Notes: generated from the sequence alone by a model not told the origin. Counted from the first letter of the stretch, positions 28,666-39,272 are shown. The stretch: 64,000 nt of DNA from Eubacterium sp. (GCA_017445905.1 JAFSRX010000070.1:25654-89653); one strand, 5' to 3'. Numbers and translations are program-made.

Positions 28666-29796
28666 ATGATTGACAGAGTTAAGTTTAAGGATATTGAAGT
28701 ATCCCGTCTTGGACTCGGAACAATGCGCCTCCCCTGCAAAACCCCATTCAAAAGAGAAGCAAACCCGTTAATTGACTATGATAAAGGGTGCGAATTAGTT
28801 GATTTAGCATATAAAAACGGAGTCAACTATTTTGATACTGCATATATGTATCATGCCGGTAAGAGCGAAAAATTCATTGGAACAGCGCTTAAAAAATATC
28901 CAAGAGATACATATTATCTTGCTGATAAGCTTCCAATTTGGATTTGCACAAAGAAAAGCGATATGGAAAGGGTTTTCAATAAGCAGCTTGAAAGAACCGG
29001 TCATGATTATTTTGACTTTTATCTTCTTCACGCTCTCGATGGCGGTAACTTGAAAAAATGCCTGAAATTTGGAGCTGTTGAATTCTGTGAGCAAAAAAGA
29101 AAAGAAGGAAAAATCAAGTATTTTGGATTTTCTTTCCACGGAAGCATTGAAGATTTAAAAGAAATAGTTGCGGGTCATAAATGGGATTTTGCACAGATTC
29201 AGATGAATTATCTCGATTGGAAAAACCAGAACGCAAAAGAGCAATATGAGATATTAACCGAAGCGGGTATTCCGGTTATAATTATGGAACCTGTTAGAGG
29301 AGGAAAACTCGCCGATCCACCGAAATCTGTTAAAGAGCTCTTCGATAAATCTTTCCCGAATAAGAGCTATGCTTCAACTGCAATTCGTTTTGATGCAAGT
29401 TATGATAATGTTTTAACCATTTTAAGCGGAATGAATGCGCCTGAACAAATGCTTGATAACATTGAAACACTAACTGATTTTAAACCCTTCAGTGATACAG
29501 AGCTGAAAATTTGTTTCAATGCTGCATCTTTAATTAACAAAACGGATATAATTCCGTGTACAGGTTGTGACTACTGTGCTGACTGTCCTAAATCTGTTAA
29601 GATAAGCAGCATATTTGCACTATATAACAATGTTAAGAATGACGAAATGACTCCTCAGGAAGCTCAGGAGGCATACGATAAAATTGATATAAATGCATCA
29701 GAATGTGTTAAATGTAATAAGTGCAAGGAACACTGTCCTCAGGGAATTGATATTCCGTCACTTCTTGAAAAACTTAAAAACGATTTCTTTGCATAA
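28666..29796 (+). CDS. Aldo/keto reductase with C-terminal 4Fe-4S domain
   Basis: The 376-residue protein has an AKR barrel (FDTAYMYHAGKSE with catalytic Tyr, LADKLP with Lys, LLHALDG with His) and a ferredoxin-like C-terminus with two cysteine clusters (CTGCDYCADCP ~302-312, CVKCNKCKEHCP ~350-361). Such fused oxidoreductases are common in anaerobes; the substrate is unknown. It starts 4 bases after cysS but ends at its own terminator, so it may share the Cys T-box control. Confidence 0.9.
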   Translation: MIDRVKFKDIEVSRLGLGTMRLPCKTPFKREANPLIDYDKGCELVDLAYKNGVNYFDTAYMYHAGKSEKFIGTALKKYPRDTYYLADKLPIWICTKKSDMERVFNKQLERTGHDYFDFYLLHALDGGNLKKCLKFGAVEFCEQKRKEGKIKYFGFSFHGSIEDLKEIVAGHKWDFAQIQMNYLDWKNQNAKEQYEILTEAGIPVIIMEPVRGGKLADPPKSVKELFDKSFPNKSYASTAIRFDASYDNVLTILSGMNAPEQMLDNIETLTDFKPFSDTELKICFNAASLINKTDIIPCTGCDYCADCPKSVKISSIFALYNNVKNDEMTPQEAQEAYDKIDINASECVKCNKCKEHCPQGIDIPSLLEKLKNDFFA

Positions 29797-29798
29797 TT

Positions 29799-29828
29799 AA
29801 AAGGCTTTCCGTTTTTGGAAAGCCTTTT
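29799..29828. terminator. Bidirectional terminator
   Basis: Arms AAAAGGCTTTCC and GGAAAGCCTTTT with a 6-base loop. It serves the aldo/keto reductase and the convergent nucleotidyltransferase-fold gene. Confidence 0.9.
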
Positions 29829-31014
29829 AAAGTTTTAAATCAAGTTCGTTTATAATGTCGCTAATCATTATTGCTGTTTTATTATTAGTAAAAAGATTTT
29901 TTATTGCTTTTTTATTTGATTTACCTCGTTTAAACACAGCATCAAATAGCCTGTTAAAAAATGCAATAGGCAAAAGTAGGTGGCATTTATCAGCATACTT
30001 GTAAGTTCTGTATAAATATAGCTTTGAAGGGAATATCATTGAAATAAAAGCAATTAATGGTGATTTAAACCCTTTATTTTCTGTTGAATTAATGCTTTTG
30101 ACAAGTCTTCCCGTAGCATGGTCACTGATTGCAAATCCGAAAACACCACCCGTCAGAATAACCTTTTCCAAGGATGACTTCAACTGTTCATCAATATTGA
30201 AACCGATATCTGTTGGAGTATTGAAATATTCCTTTGACAGTGATATTAACACCATAGAAGACTTTTCAATGTTAAGTTCTTTAACAACCTCAAAAAACTT
30301 ATTTATATCGATTTCATGACTTCTCAACATAACATCAACATCCATAAGCTGCCTTATTCCAACTCCTCCAGTAGTCAGATGTCTGAGAAGATGAGAAATG
30401 ATATAAACCAGGTGATATGTCGGCTCAAGATTATATGAGTATTCTTTAACTTTTATTGCTTTTTTGTCAAATGGATTGCTGAAATAGTTTTCACAATCTG
30501 AATTAACTCCGTCAAGATAGTTTTTTACTTCATATTCTTCATTATTGAAAAACAGAACATTCTGAATATCTGAAGTTTGGGAAAGAGTGAAACCGTTTTC
30601 AACAAGAATTTCCGCTGCCTTTTTCAGATTATCATTTTCAACTATAACGTCAGTATCTCCGCTTGTTCTGACCTCTCCCGAGGGGTAATATTGCCGTATT
30701 GCAGCGCCTTTGACAAATAAATGTTTAATCTTGTTTTCGTTTAAAACTACTGTAAGTTTATCAATTCCCTCTATTTTATTTTCATAGCTTTGGATAGTCA
30801 TTCCAAGCGCCTGATTAAATAGATTCATTATTTTTGCAGGCGGTCTTGATTCAATAGGTAACTTTTTAATTGAAAGAGTAATCATTGCTGTAACATTATG
30901 GAGTTCACCAAGCTTAAAAACTCCCATCCAGTCTGTCTGAGGGTCAGACAGAGGAGGGGAGTTATTTAAATAAGATGATAAAAGATGTATGAAATACTTC
31001 TGTGTTTTATCCAT
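29827..31014 (-). CDS. Nucleotidyltransferase-fold protein (NTP_transf_5 type)
   Basis: A 395-residue protein with the sequence KHLFVKGAAIRQYYPSGEVR then SGDTDVIVENDNLKKA, the GG/S...DxD pattern of the minimal nucleotidyltransferase family PF14907. The rest is helical (LRHLTTGGVGIRQLMDVDVML). Members often sit in surface polysaccharide loci; no such genes are next to it here. It follows dapB by 5 bases on the same strand, so it may be the last gene of the dap operon. The true target is unknown. Confidence 0.75.
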   Translation of the reverse strand: MDKTQKYFIHLLSSYLNNSPPLSDPQTDWMGVFKLGELHNVTAMITLSIKKLPIESRPPAKIMNLFNQALGMTIQSYENKIEGIDKLTVVLNENKIKHLFVKGAAIRQYYPSGEVRTSGDTDVIVENDNLKKAAEILVENGFTLSQTSDIQNVLFFNNEEYEVKNYLDGVNSDCENYFSNPFDKKAIKVKEYSYNLEPTYHLVYIISHLLRHLTTGGVGIRQLMDVDVMLRSHEIDINKFFEVVKELNIEKSSMVLISLSKEYFNTPTDIGFNIDEQLKSSLEKVILTGGVFGFAISDHATGRLVKSINSTENKGFKSPLIAFISMIFPSKLYLYRTYKYADKCHLLLPIAFFNRLFDAVFKRGKSNKKAIKNLFTNNKTAIMISDIINELDLKL

Positions 31015-31019
31015 AATAA

Positions 31020-31772
31020 TTATTTAACAAGTTCACCCATATCATACATACCGGGTGTTTTACCGCACATAAACTGAGCAGCATTAACAGCACCAACGGC
31101 AAAAACTTCTTTACTTCTTGCTGAATGCGAAAGGGTTATGTTTTCATCTCTTCCTGCAAAAAGAATTGAATGCTCGCCAACAATAGTTCCGCCACGAATT
31201 GAATGAATACCGATTTCATCCTTTGTTCTTTTTTCTCTTTTGGAATGGCGGTCATATTCATATTTCATTGGTTTATCAAATTCCTCGCTTATTGCGTCAG
31301 CAAGCATTAAAGCAGTTCCAGAGGGCGCATCAATTTTCTGATTATGATGCTGTTCAATAATTTCAATATCAAAATCATTTCCGAGAACGGCAACTGCTTT
31401 TTTAGCAAGAGATGCAAGAAGGTTAATTCCAATGCTCATATTATAAGTAAAGAATATCGGACACTGCTTAGAAGAGTCAACAATTTTCTTTTTCTGACAT
31501 TCGTCAAAACCTGTTGTAGCAATAACCAGCGCAGTGTTATTTTTTGTTGCATAATCGAGCAACTCATCAAGAAGCGAAGGATTGGAAAAATCAATAATAA
31601 CATCCGCCTCTTCCTTAACTTCTCTGAGAGATGAATAAACAGGGAAGGGGGATAAATTATCATTGTATTTGTCAACGCCTGCAACAATATTACAGTTTTC
31701 TCTTGCGTCAACAACGCTCTGAATAACTTTGCCCATTTTTCCGCAAGCGCCTGTTAAAATAATATTTGTCAT
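31020..31772 (-). CDS. dapB: 4-hydroxy-tetrahydrodipicolinate reductase
   Basis: This is the third step (after Asd and DapA) of the lysine/diaminopimelate route and the branch that supplies dipicolinate. The 250-residue protein has the Rossmann start ILTGACGKMGKVI and the catalytic/substrate segment EQHHNQKIDAPSGTA. Part of the operon asd-dapA-dapB. Confidence 0.96.
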   Translation of the reverse strand: MTNIILTGACGKMGKVIQSVVDARENCNIVAGVDKYNDNLSPFPVYSSLREVKEEADVIIDFSNPSLLDELLDYATKNNTALVIATTGFDECQKKKIVDSSKQCPIFFTYNMSIGINLLASLAKKAVAVLGNDFDIEIIEQHHNQKIDAPSGTALMLADAISEEFDKPMKYEYDRHSKREKRTKDEIGIHSIRGGTIVGEHSILFAGRDENITLSHSARSKEVFAVGAVNAAQFMCGKTPGMYDMGELVK

Positions 31773-31788
31773 TTATAAATCCTCGGTT

Positions 31789-32679
31789 TTATTTAGTAAG
31801 TCCGTATTTATCCATTACTTTCTTAAGATACTGAGTATGTTCCTCGGTCATTTCACTGAGTGGCATTCTGCAGCGTCCCATATTCCATCCCATCATATTG
31901 CATGCCGCTTTAACAGGAATTGGATTAACCTCAACAAACAGAGCGTTAGCAAGCTCTAAATATTCAGCCATCATATCGGTGCATTTATTAGCATTACCGT
32001 CAAGATAGTGTTGAACGATATCATGTGTTTCCTGGGGACAAACGTTTGAAAGAACAGAAATAACTCCTTTTCCGCCGCAGCTCATTACAGCAGGAATCTG
32101 GTCATCATTACCGCTCCAGATATTAATATCATCACCGCAGAGCGCTCTGATTTTCATTACCTGGGAAATATCTCCCGATGCTTCTTTAACTCCGTTGATT
32201 CTAGGAAGTTCAGAAAGCTTCTTAACAGTTTCCGGAAGAAGATTAACGCCTGTTCTTGATGGAACATTATAAAGAATGATCGGAATGTCTGTTGCGTCAT
32301 GGTATGCTTTGTAATGCTCATATAAGCCTTTTTGTGTACACTTATTATAGTACGGTGTTACAAGAAGAAGAGCATCAGCACCGCATTCGCAAGCCATTTT
32401 TGCAGTTCTTAAACCGTATTCTGTATTGTTTGAACCTGCGCCGGCAATTACGGGTACTCGTTTATTAACATAATCAACACAGAATTTAACTGCTTCATAA
32501 TGTTCAGCAGTTGAGAGAGTTGATGCCTCTCCACTTGTTCCACAGATAACAATAGCGTCTGTTCCGTTTTCAATCTGCCAATCTATAAACTTTTTGAATT
32601 CTTCATAATTAACGGCTAAATCTTCGTTAAAAGGTGTAATAATAGCAACAGCTGCACCAGTAAATACGGGTTCTTTCAT
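31789..32679 (-). CDS. dapA: 4-hydroxy-tetrahydrodipicolinate synthase
   Basis: The enzyme condenses aspartate semialdehyde and pyruvate. The 296-residue TIM-barrel protein has GTSGEASTLS, catalytic Tyr in YNVPSRTG and the Schiff-base Lys in NGVKEASGD. It lies between asd and dapB on the same strand with short gaps. Confidence 0.97.
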   Translation of the reverse strand: MKEPVFTGAAVAIITPFNEDLAVNYEEFKKFIDWQIENGTDAIVICGTSGEASTLSTAEHYEAVKFCVDYVNKRVPVIAGAGSNNTEYGLRTAKMACECGADALLLVTPYYNKCTQKGLYEHYKAYHDATDIPIILYNVPSRTGVNLLPETVKKLSELPRINGVKEASGDISQVMKIRALCGDDINIWSGNDDQIPAVMSCGGKGVISVLSNVCPQETHDIVQHYLDGNANKCTDMMAEYLELANALFVEVNPIPVKAACNMMGWNMGRCRMPLSEMTEEHTQYLKKVMDKYGLTK

Positions 32680-32705
32680 AGTTTTTCTCCTTATAATTAA
32701 TTGAG

Positions 32706-33788
32706 TTATTCCATATATCCTTCGGCTGCAAGAAGTTCTGCAAGTAAAACTGCGCCTCCGGCTGCGCCGCGAAGAGTATTATGGGAAAGGCAAACAAATT
32801 TATAATCGTACTGTGTATCTTCTCTGAGTCTTCCGATAGATACTGCCATGCCGTTTTCAAGTTCTCTTTCGCTCTTAATCTGAGGTCTATCCGGCTCAGT
32901 GAAATAGTTAAGGAATTTTTTCGGAGCAGAGGGGAGATTAAGTTCCTGCGCTCTGCCTTCAAAACTATTCCAGATTTCAATCATTTCATCAATTTTAGGC
33001 TTTTTATCAAAGTTTACAAAAACAGCGCCAAGATGTCCGTTAGAAACAGGAACTCTTATACACTGAGCTGTGAAATTCGGCTTATCTGCTGAAACAATTT
33101 CATCGCCTTCAATTTTACCCCATAGTTTAAGAGGTTCTTTTTCGCTCTTTTCTTCTTCTCCGCCGATATACGGTATAACATTATCAATCATTTCAGGCCA
33201 GGTTTCAAATGTTTTACCTGCGCCGCTTATTGCCTGATATGTACAAACAAGAACATCTTTAACTCCAAATTTTTCATGAAGAGGGAAGAGTGCGGGAACA
33301 TATGACTGAAGAGAACAGTTAGATTTAACAGCAATAAAACCTCTCTTTGTTCCAAGTCTTTTTCTCTGAGAAGGAATAATACTAATATGCTGGGCATTAA
33401 GCTCAGGAACTACCATAGGAACGTCCTTTGTAAATCTATGTGCTGAGTTGTTTGAAACAACAGGGCACTCATGTTTTGCATATTCCTCTTCAAGTGCTTT
33501 AATCTCGTCTTTCTTCATATTTACAGCGCAAAAAACGAAATCAACAAGTGATGTTATCTTTTCAATATCATTAGTTGCGTCCATAACAACCATATCTTTA
33601 AACTTATCAGGAATTTCTGTATCCATACACCATTTACTTCCGATAGCTTCGATGTATTTCTTTCCTGCACTTCTTGAAGATGCAGCAAGAACAACTACAT
33701 CAAACCAGGGGTGTTCGCTTAAAAGAGTCATGAAGCGCTGACCAACCATACCGGTTGCGCCCACAATACCAACTTTGTATTTTTTCAT
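32706..33788 (-). CDS. asd: Aspartate-semialdehyde dehydrogenase
   Basis: The enzyme reduces aspartyl phosphate to the semialdehyde that feeds lysine, threonine and methionine. The 360-residue protein has GATGMVGQRF at the N-terminus and the active-site Cys in KSNCSLQ. The length and the motif details (SNCSLQ, HTLRGAAGGA) look like the archaeal/fungal-type ASADH rather than the E. coli type. First gene of the dap operon. Confidence 0.95.
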   Translation of the reverse strand: MKKYKVGIVGATGMVGQRFMTLLSEHPWFDVVVLAASSRSAGKKYIEAIGSKWCMDTEIPDKFKDMVVMDATNDIEKITSLVDFVFCAVNMKKDEIKALEEEYAKHECPVVSNNSAHRFTKDVPMVVPELNAQHISIIPSQRKRLGTKRGFIAVKSNCSLQSYVPALFPLHEKFGVKDVLVCTYQAISGAGKTFETWPEMIDNVIPYIGGEEEKSEKEPLKLWGKIEGDEIVSADKPNFTAQCIRVPVSNGHLGAVFVNFDKKPKIDEMIEIWNSFEGRAQELNLPSAPKKFLNYFTEPDRPQIKSERELENGMAVSIGRLREDTQYDYKFVCLSHNTLRGAAGGAVLLAELLAAEGYME

Positions 33789-33936
33789 ATTTTTTCTCCT
33801 TTGAACTTGTAATATTAATTAATATGCAATATAATATCATTCAAGCCGCAATAAATGCTATATTACTCAAATTAATATTATTTATATAATACTATTATAT
33901 TATTTTATTGTCAATTATACAATTTGGAGAATATTA

Positions 33937-34965
33937 ATGAAAACATCAGATTTTTTCTATGAACTTCCACAAGAATTGATTGCTCAGACTCCCATCGAGC
34001 CGAGAGATTCATCAAGACTTATGGTTCTTCATAAAGACAGCGGAGATATTGAACATAAAAGATTTTATGATTTGATTGATTATCTGAATGAGGGTGACTG
34101 TCTTATTCTTAACAACACAAGAGTTATTCCGGCACGAATTTACGGAGTAAAAAAAGAAACGGGTGCTGTTGTTGAATTTCTTCTTTTAAAACAAAAAGAA
34201 AACAATATTTGGGAATGCCTTTGTAAGCCGGGTAAAAGAGCGAAAATCGGAACTGAATTTGTTTTTGGAGAAGGCATAACAGAATGCGAAGTAATTGATA
34301 TTACAGACAACGGAAACAGAATTATTCAGTTTAAATGCGACAGCAAGGAAATATATAACATTCTTGATAAAATTGGGAAAATGCCCCTTCCGCCATATAT
34401 AACCGAGGAACTAAAAAACGGCGAAAGATATCAGACAGTTTATTCAAAAGAGCTTGGTTCTGCAGCCGCGCCAACAGCAGGTCTTCATTTTACTGAGGAA
34501 ATGCTCAGTAGAATTAAAGAAAAAGGCGTTAATATTGGATATGTAACTCTTCACGTAGGTCTTGGAACCTTCAGACCAGTTAAGGTTGATGATGTTACTT
34601 CTCATAAAATGCACAGCGAATACTATGTTCTGCCAAAAGAGACTGCTGATTTAATTATTAATACAAAGAAGAACGGAAAAAGAGTTATCAGCGTCGGAAC
34701 AACGAGCACAAGAACTCTTGAGAGTGTTGCAACAAAGCTCGGTGAAATTCGTGAAGATGAGGGAAATACAGATATTTTCATATATCCCGGTTATAAATTC
34801 AAGATAATAGATGCTCAGATAACTAATTTTCATCTGCCTGAAAGCACTTTGATAATGCTTGTAAGTGCTTTTGCAGGATACGATAAAACAATGAAAGCAT
34901 ATAACGAAGCCGTAAAAGAGGAATACAGATTTTTTTCATTCGGCGATGCGATGTTTATAGTTTAA
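33937..34965 (+). CDS. queA: S-adenosylmethionine:tRNA ribosyltransferase-isomerase
   Basis: QueA builds epoxyqueuosine on preQ1 in the wobble base of GUN tRNAs. The 342-residue protein starts [19 protein letters not shown] and has the conserved [19 protein letters not shown] and NFHLPESTL segments. It lies 74 bases upstream of tgt. Confidence 0.96.
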   Translation: MKTSDFFYELPQELIAQTPIEPRDSSRLMVLHKDSGDIEHKRFYDLIDYLNEGDCLILNNTRVIPARIYGVKKETGAVVEFLLLKQKENNIWECLCKPGKRAKIGTEFVFGEGITECEVIDITDNGNRIIQFKCDSKEIYNILDKIGKMPLPPYITEELKNGERYQTVYSKELGSAAAPTAGLHFTEEMLSRIKEKGVNIGYVTLHVGLGTFRPVKVDDVTSHKMHSEYYVLPKETADLIINTKKNGKRVISVGTTSTRTLESVATKLGEIREDEGNTDIFIYPGYKFKIIDAQITNFHLPESTLIMLVSAFAGYDKTMKAYNEAVKEEYRFFSFGDAMFIV

Positions 34966-35021
34966 AGGATGTATAAAAATTCACATCATATAAACCGTAA
35001 GCATCGGCGATGCAATACTGA

Positions 35022-36173
<1,152 letters not shown>

Positions 36174-36244
36174 AATAAAACTTGCAATATTAAACAATAT
36201 ACTATATAATCAATTTGTTATTTAAAACTATGGAGGAATAATAT

Positions 36245-36691
36245 ATGTTTAACTTTTTATTAATGCAACAGGCTGGGGGAACTGCTCAACAGCAGGGAGG
36301 AGCTGCTCAGTATTCCGGAATTATTTTAATGGTTGTTTTAGTAGGTGTTATGTATTTTCTTATGATAAGACCTCAGAAAAAACGCCAGAAGGAAGAACAG
36401 GAAATGAGATCATCTCTTGAAATTGGTGATGATATCATAACAATAGGCGGTATTGTTGGTAAGGTTGTAACTATCCGCGAAGAGGATATTGTTATTGAAA
36501 CAGGCTCAGACAGAAACAAAATGAAAGTTATGCGCTGGGCAATCAATACAAACCTTACAAAAACAGAACAGCACAGAAAAGAAGTTGAAGCTGCAAAAAC
36601 AGCAGCTCAAGAAAAGAAATCTAAGAAAAACAGCGATGTTCCGGAGATTTCTGATACTGCAAAAGAAGCAGAAGAAAAAATCGAAAAATAA
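36245..36691 (+). CDS. yajC: Preprotein translocase accessory subunit YajC
   Basis: The 148-residue protein has a short N-terminal Gln/Gly-rich stretch, one membrane helix (~22-42, IILMVVLVGVMYFLMIRPQ), the YajC signature RPQKKRQKEEQEM and a charged cytoplasmic C-terminus. It assists SecDF/YidC. Its usual place after tgt is kept. Confidence 0.94.
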   Translation: MFNFLLMQQAGGTAQQQGGAAQYSGIILMVVLVGVMYFLMIRPQKKRQKEEQEMRSSLEIGDDIITIGGIVGKVVTIREEDIVIETGSDRNKMKVMRWAINTNLTKTEQHRKEVEAAKTAAQEKKSKKNSDVPEISDTAKEAEEKIEK

Positions 36692-36702
36692 AGTTATAAA
36701 TA

Positions 36703-36745
36703 AAAACTCCCCTGAATATCTTTAAATAGATATCGGGGGAGTTTT
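36703..36745 (+). terminator. Terminator hairpin whose 3' arm is the next gene's ribosome binding site
   Basis: AAAACTCCCC (36703-36712) pairs with GGGGAGTTTT near 36736-36745, with further pairing inside (GATATC around TTTAAATA). The U-run TTTTTT ends two bases before the ATG at 36748. The GGGGGAG in the 3' arm is the only ribosome binding site visible for that ATG, so the same hairpin would end yajC transcripts and hide the site in read-through transcripts. Confidence 0.75.
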
Positions 36746-36747
36746 TT

Positions 36748-37149
36748 ATGAAAAAATATAGCACGTCGTCAACCGAAAGACTTCTTATTAAATATGTTTT
36801 AAAGGTTGTTTTAACTAGTTTGATAACAATACTACTGTTTACATACTTCTTTTCTCAAACAGTTTATAAACTTGACCTTGACTTAGAAAGCAACAGCATT
36901 TTTTCAGTATTTATTGTTCTTATTTGCAGCTCTTTAACAGCATATATTTCTGTTTTATCTATAAAAAATAACGGCGCATTAATGGGTGTAATAGCCCAGA
37001 TTCCGCTTATTTTTTATTCTGTTATAAATCTGATATTTAATGATAACAGCTTTATTTTATTTTTAATAAAACTTGCTATATCACTGTTTTGCGGAGCGTT
37101 ATTCGGTATTCTTGCATCTAAAAAATCAAGCAAATTCAAGGTGAAATAA
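36748..37149 (+). CDS. TIGR04086-like membrane protein
   Basis: A 133-residue protein with four predicted membrane helices (~15-33, 48-67, 75-95, 102-123). Small four-helix proteins of this kind (TIGR04086 family) are found behind yajC in Clostridia; the role is unknown. Its start codon sits immediately after a terminator-like hairpin that contains its ribosome binding site. It ends in TAATG, overlapping the next gene by one base. Confidence 0.75.
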   Translation: MKKYSTSSTERLLIKYVLKVVLTSLITILLFTYFFSQTVYKLDLDLESNSIFSVFIVLICSSLTAYISVLSIKNNGALMGVIAQIPLIFYSVINLIFNDNSFILFLIKLAISLFCGALFGILASKKSSKFKVK

Positions 37150-37754
37150 TGCAGGATTCAATAAAGATAAAAAAAGATTTATCACAGATAATTGTTGGAA
37201 ATAAGGATTATATTTATTCCTCAATGTTTTACCTTGCCGGTCTGATTCTCGGAGCATTCATTTTCAGAATTACTAATAACTCTGCGCTTTCAAAACTTAT
37301 TGAAATAATAATAAAAAGCACTCAGACGACCTTCTCGGCGGTATTTTTGAATAGATTTTTTCTTTATTTTTCTATATATGTTTTATGTGTTTTGCTTGGA
37401 ATGTGTTTAATCGGATTTCCTTTGCTGAATTCAGTTCCTTTTATCATTGGTCTTGAGCTTGCAATAAAAATATCGTATTTTTATGTAAATTATAAAATAA
37501 AAGGAATAGGCTTTTCACTATTAATGATTATTCCTGAAGGTGCAGCGGTAACAACGGTTTTAATATATTCAATTAAAACAAGCACTAATCTTAGCAAAAA
37601 AATCTATGCTTTATCAAAAGGAAATGGCAATGAAATCGGGATTGATACAAAAGAATATTTCAAGCAGTACATTCTTTATGCTTTGATAATAACTGCAATA
37701 TCCCTTATAAATGCGCTTATTTCATTTCTTATAGGCGGAATTGTTAAGATGTAG
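37149..37754 (+). CDS. spoIIM: SpoIIM-like membrane protein
   Basis: A 201-residue protein with about five membrane helices. It matches the stage II sporulation protein M layout: a long N-terminal helix (YSSMFYLAGLILGAFIF), an amphipathic stretch, and the late FSLLMIIPEGAAVTTVLIYSI. SpoIIM is the core of the DMP complex that drives engulfment. It overlaps the preceding membrane-protein gene by one base and is convergent with the tyrosine recombinase 4 bp away; in many Clostridia these two genes are co-directional. Identity is likely but not certain. Confidence 0.65.
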   Translation: MQDSIKIKKDLSQIIVGNKDYIYSSMFYLAGLILGAFIFRITNNSALSKLIEIIIKSTQTTFSAVFLNRFFLYFSIYVLCVLLGMCLIGFPLLNSVPFIIGLELAIKISYFYVNYKIKGIGFSLLMIIPEGAAVTTVLIYSIKTSTNLSKKIYALSKGNGNEIGIDTKEYFKQYILYALIITAISLINALISFLIGGIVKM

Positions 37755-37758
37755 ATTA

Positions 37759-38739
37759 TTATTTATTATCTGTAGTAGAAATATTGGCAAGAGGATTGGA
37801 GTTTATTGCATTTCTTGTTGCATCGGATGTAATATGAGTATATATTTCCGTTGTTCCGAGATTTTCGTGACCGAGAATCTCTTTCAAGAGCAATAAATCA
37901 ACATTACCGTGTTGATACATAAGAGTTGCAGCAGTATGCCTTAACTTATGAACTGATAAACCTCTTCCTCCAAGACCCGCTTTTTCAAGATAATTACTAA
38001 CCATTATTTCAACCATTCTCGGGCTTATTCTCTGATTTCTGCTGCTTAAAAATAAAGCTCTGTCACGAACTCCATCGTTCGGACGAACTTTCATATATGC
38101 AGTAACTGCATCAAGGCACGCTTGATTGAGATATATCGTTCTTTCCTTATTTCCTTTACCGGTTATAACTATAGTTCCGTCTGATTTTATATCTGAATAA
38201 TCAATCGAAACAAGTTCTGCAAGACGCATTCCGCAGTTTAAAAACAGGGTAATAATCGCATAATCACGCTCTTTATTCTTACCGTCTATAACACTAAGAA
38301 GTTTTTGAGCCTCTTCCAGAGTTAAATACTTAGGAAGAGATTTTTTTATTTTAGGAGTATCAAGATTTTTCATAGGATTGGTCTTTAATAATCCTAAATT
38401 ATCTGTAAGATAAGTATAAAATCTTCTTATACTGACAACTCTTCTTGCTCTTGTTGCTTCGCTGTTTTTTCTCACATTTCTGCAATATATAAGGAATTGA
38501 TAAGCGTCGTTAAGAGTAACAGAGGAAATAACATTAATATCAATACCTGATATATCTATTAAATTTTCATCAATATCAGCAGGGGATAGATGCTTCTGAA
38601 CAGAAATATACCTGAAAAATGTTCTTAAATCACTTGCATATTCAATTACTGAAAGCTCACTGTGGCCTTTTATTGCTTCAATATAGATTAAATAATCCTG
38701 AACAAGCTGAGGTAGCTGTGAAAACTCTTCTCTTCTCAT
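37759..38739 (-). CDS. xerD: Tyrosine recombinase of the XerC/XerD type
   Basis: A 326-residue site-specific recombinase with the N-terminal SAM-like core-binding domain (LVQDYLIYIEAIKGHSELSVIEYASDLRTFF is its core, in several helices) and the catalytic set R (CGMRLAELV), K, H-x-x-R (HKLRHTAATL), H (GHENLGTTEIYTH) with Tyr in EIYTH. Size and lack of an extra domain fit a chromosome-dimer resolvase rather than a phage integrase. The start chosen is the ATG at 38739 with an AGGTGAT site. A dif site was not found in the window. Confidence 0.88.
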   Translation of the reverse strand: MRREEFSQLPQLVQDYLIYIEAIKGHSELSVIEYASDLRTFFRYISVQKHLSPADIDENLIDISGIDINVISSVTLNDAYQFLIYCRNVRKNSEATRARRVVSIRRFYTYLTDNLGLLKTNPMKNLDTPKIKKSLPKYLTLEEAQKLLSVIDGKNKERDYAIITLFLNCGMRLAELVSIDYSDIKSDGTIVITGKGNKERTIYLNQACLDAVTAYMKVRPNDGVRDRALFLSSRNQRISPRMVEIMVSNYLEKAGLGGRGLSVHKLRHTAATLMYQHGNVDLLLLKEILGHENLGTTEIYTHITSDATRNAINSNPLANISTTDNK

Positions 38740-38900
38740 ATTATCACCTGAAACATTTAATTTCGCAAAACTTTTTAAAATCACGAATATATAATACCAA
38801 AAGGGAACTAAATAATCAAGTTTTTATATAAGGTTTTATTATAATAGTTGAAATCATCAAATAACAAAAAAGAAATAGAACATACTAACATTTCAAATAA

Positions 38901-39082
38901 TTCTATCGTCTGGAAATCAGATACTAATATGTTTAATTGACACCAGCTTTCTTTTAACGCATAACATTTATTATTCATAATTAAATGAATTATATTTTTT
39001 CGCTAATGCTTGGAAGCCTAAATTTTTTATCAAATAGAAAAGATTGAAACGATAGAATGTTCATTAAAAATATTTCTATCGT
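38901..39082. repeat. Three copies of the 9-mer TTCTATCGT, two forming an inverted repeat
   Basis: TTCTATCGT occurs at 38901-38909 and 39074-39082, and inverted (ACGATAGAA) at 39049-39057; the last two form an inverted repeat with a 16-base gap. They lie in the roughly 500-base gene-free stretch between the recombinase and radA, which is otherwise AT-rich with no ORF I can support. Purpose unknown: a protein-binding site or the remains of a mobile element are both possible. Confidence 0.45.
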
Positions 39083-39107
39083 CTCCTGAGCAGAGGTTAA
39101 ATTTCAT

Positions 39108-39155
39108 AAAAATATAAAAAAGCTCAAAAAAGCCTTTATTGGGGCGGTTTTGAGC
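39108..39155 (-). terminator. Terminator of the radA transcript
   Basis: Read on the minus strand, GCTCAAAA pairs with TTTTGAGC (39155-39122) with an inner GCC/GGC pairing, and is followed by TTTTTTATATTTTT. Confidence 0.75.
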
Positions 39156-39199
39156 ATGTCGGGGGCTATTTAATAATTTTTTGAAAAAAAGTCCCCTAC

Positions 39200-39227
39200 A
39201 TTTCGCAAAATATTAATTTTGCGAAAT
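39200..39227. repeat. Perfect palindrome in the radA-recombinase gap
   Basis: ATTTCGCAAAA and its exact complement, 11-base arms around TATTAA, between the small membrane ORF and the terminator of the radA transcript. It could be a second terminator-like hairpin or an operator. Confidence 0.6.
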
Positions 39228-39272
39228 TATTAATATTTTTTAATGTAATACTTTCTTCCCTGCAATCGATAA

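Noticed and set aside
37759-38739. Tyrosine recombinase as integrase of a mobile element
   Set aside because: Size and domains fit XerC/D. No phage or conjugation genes, attachment-site copies or excisionase are near it.
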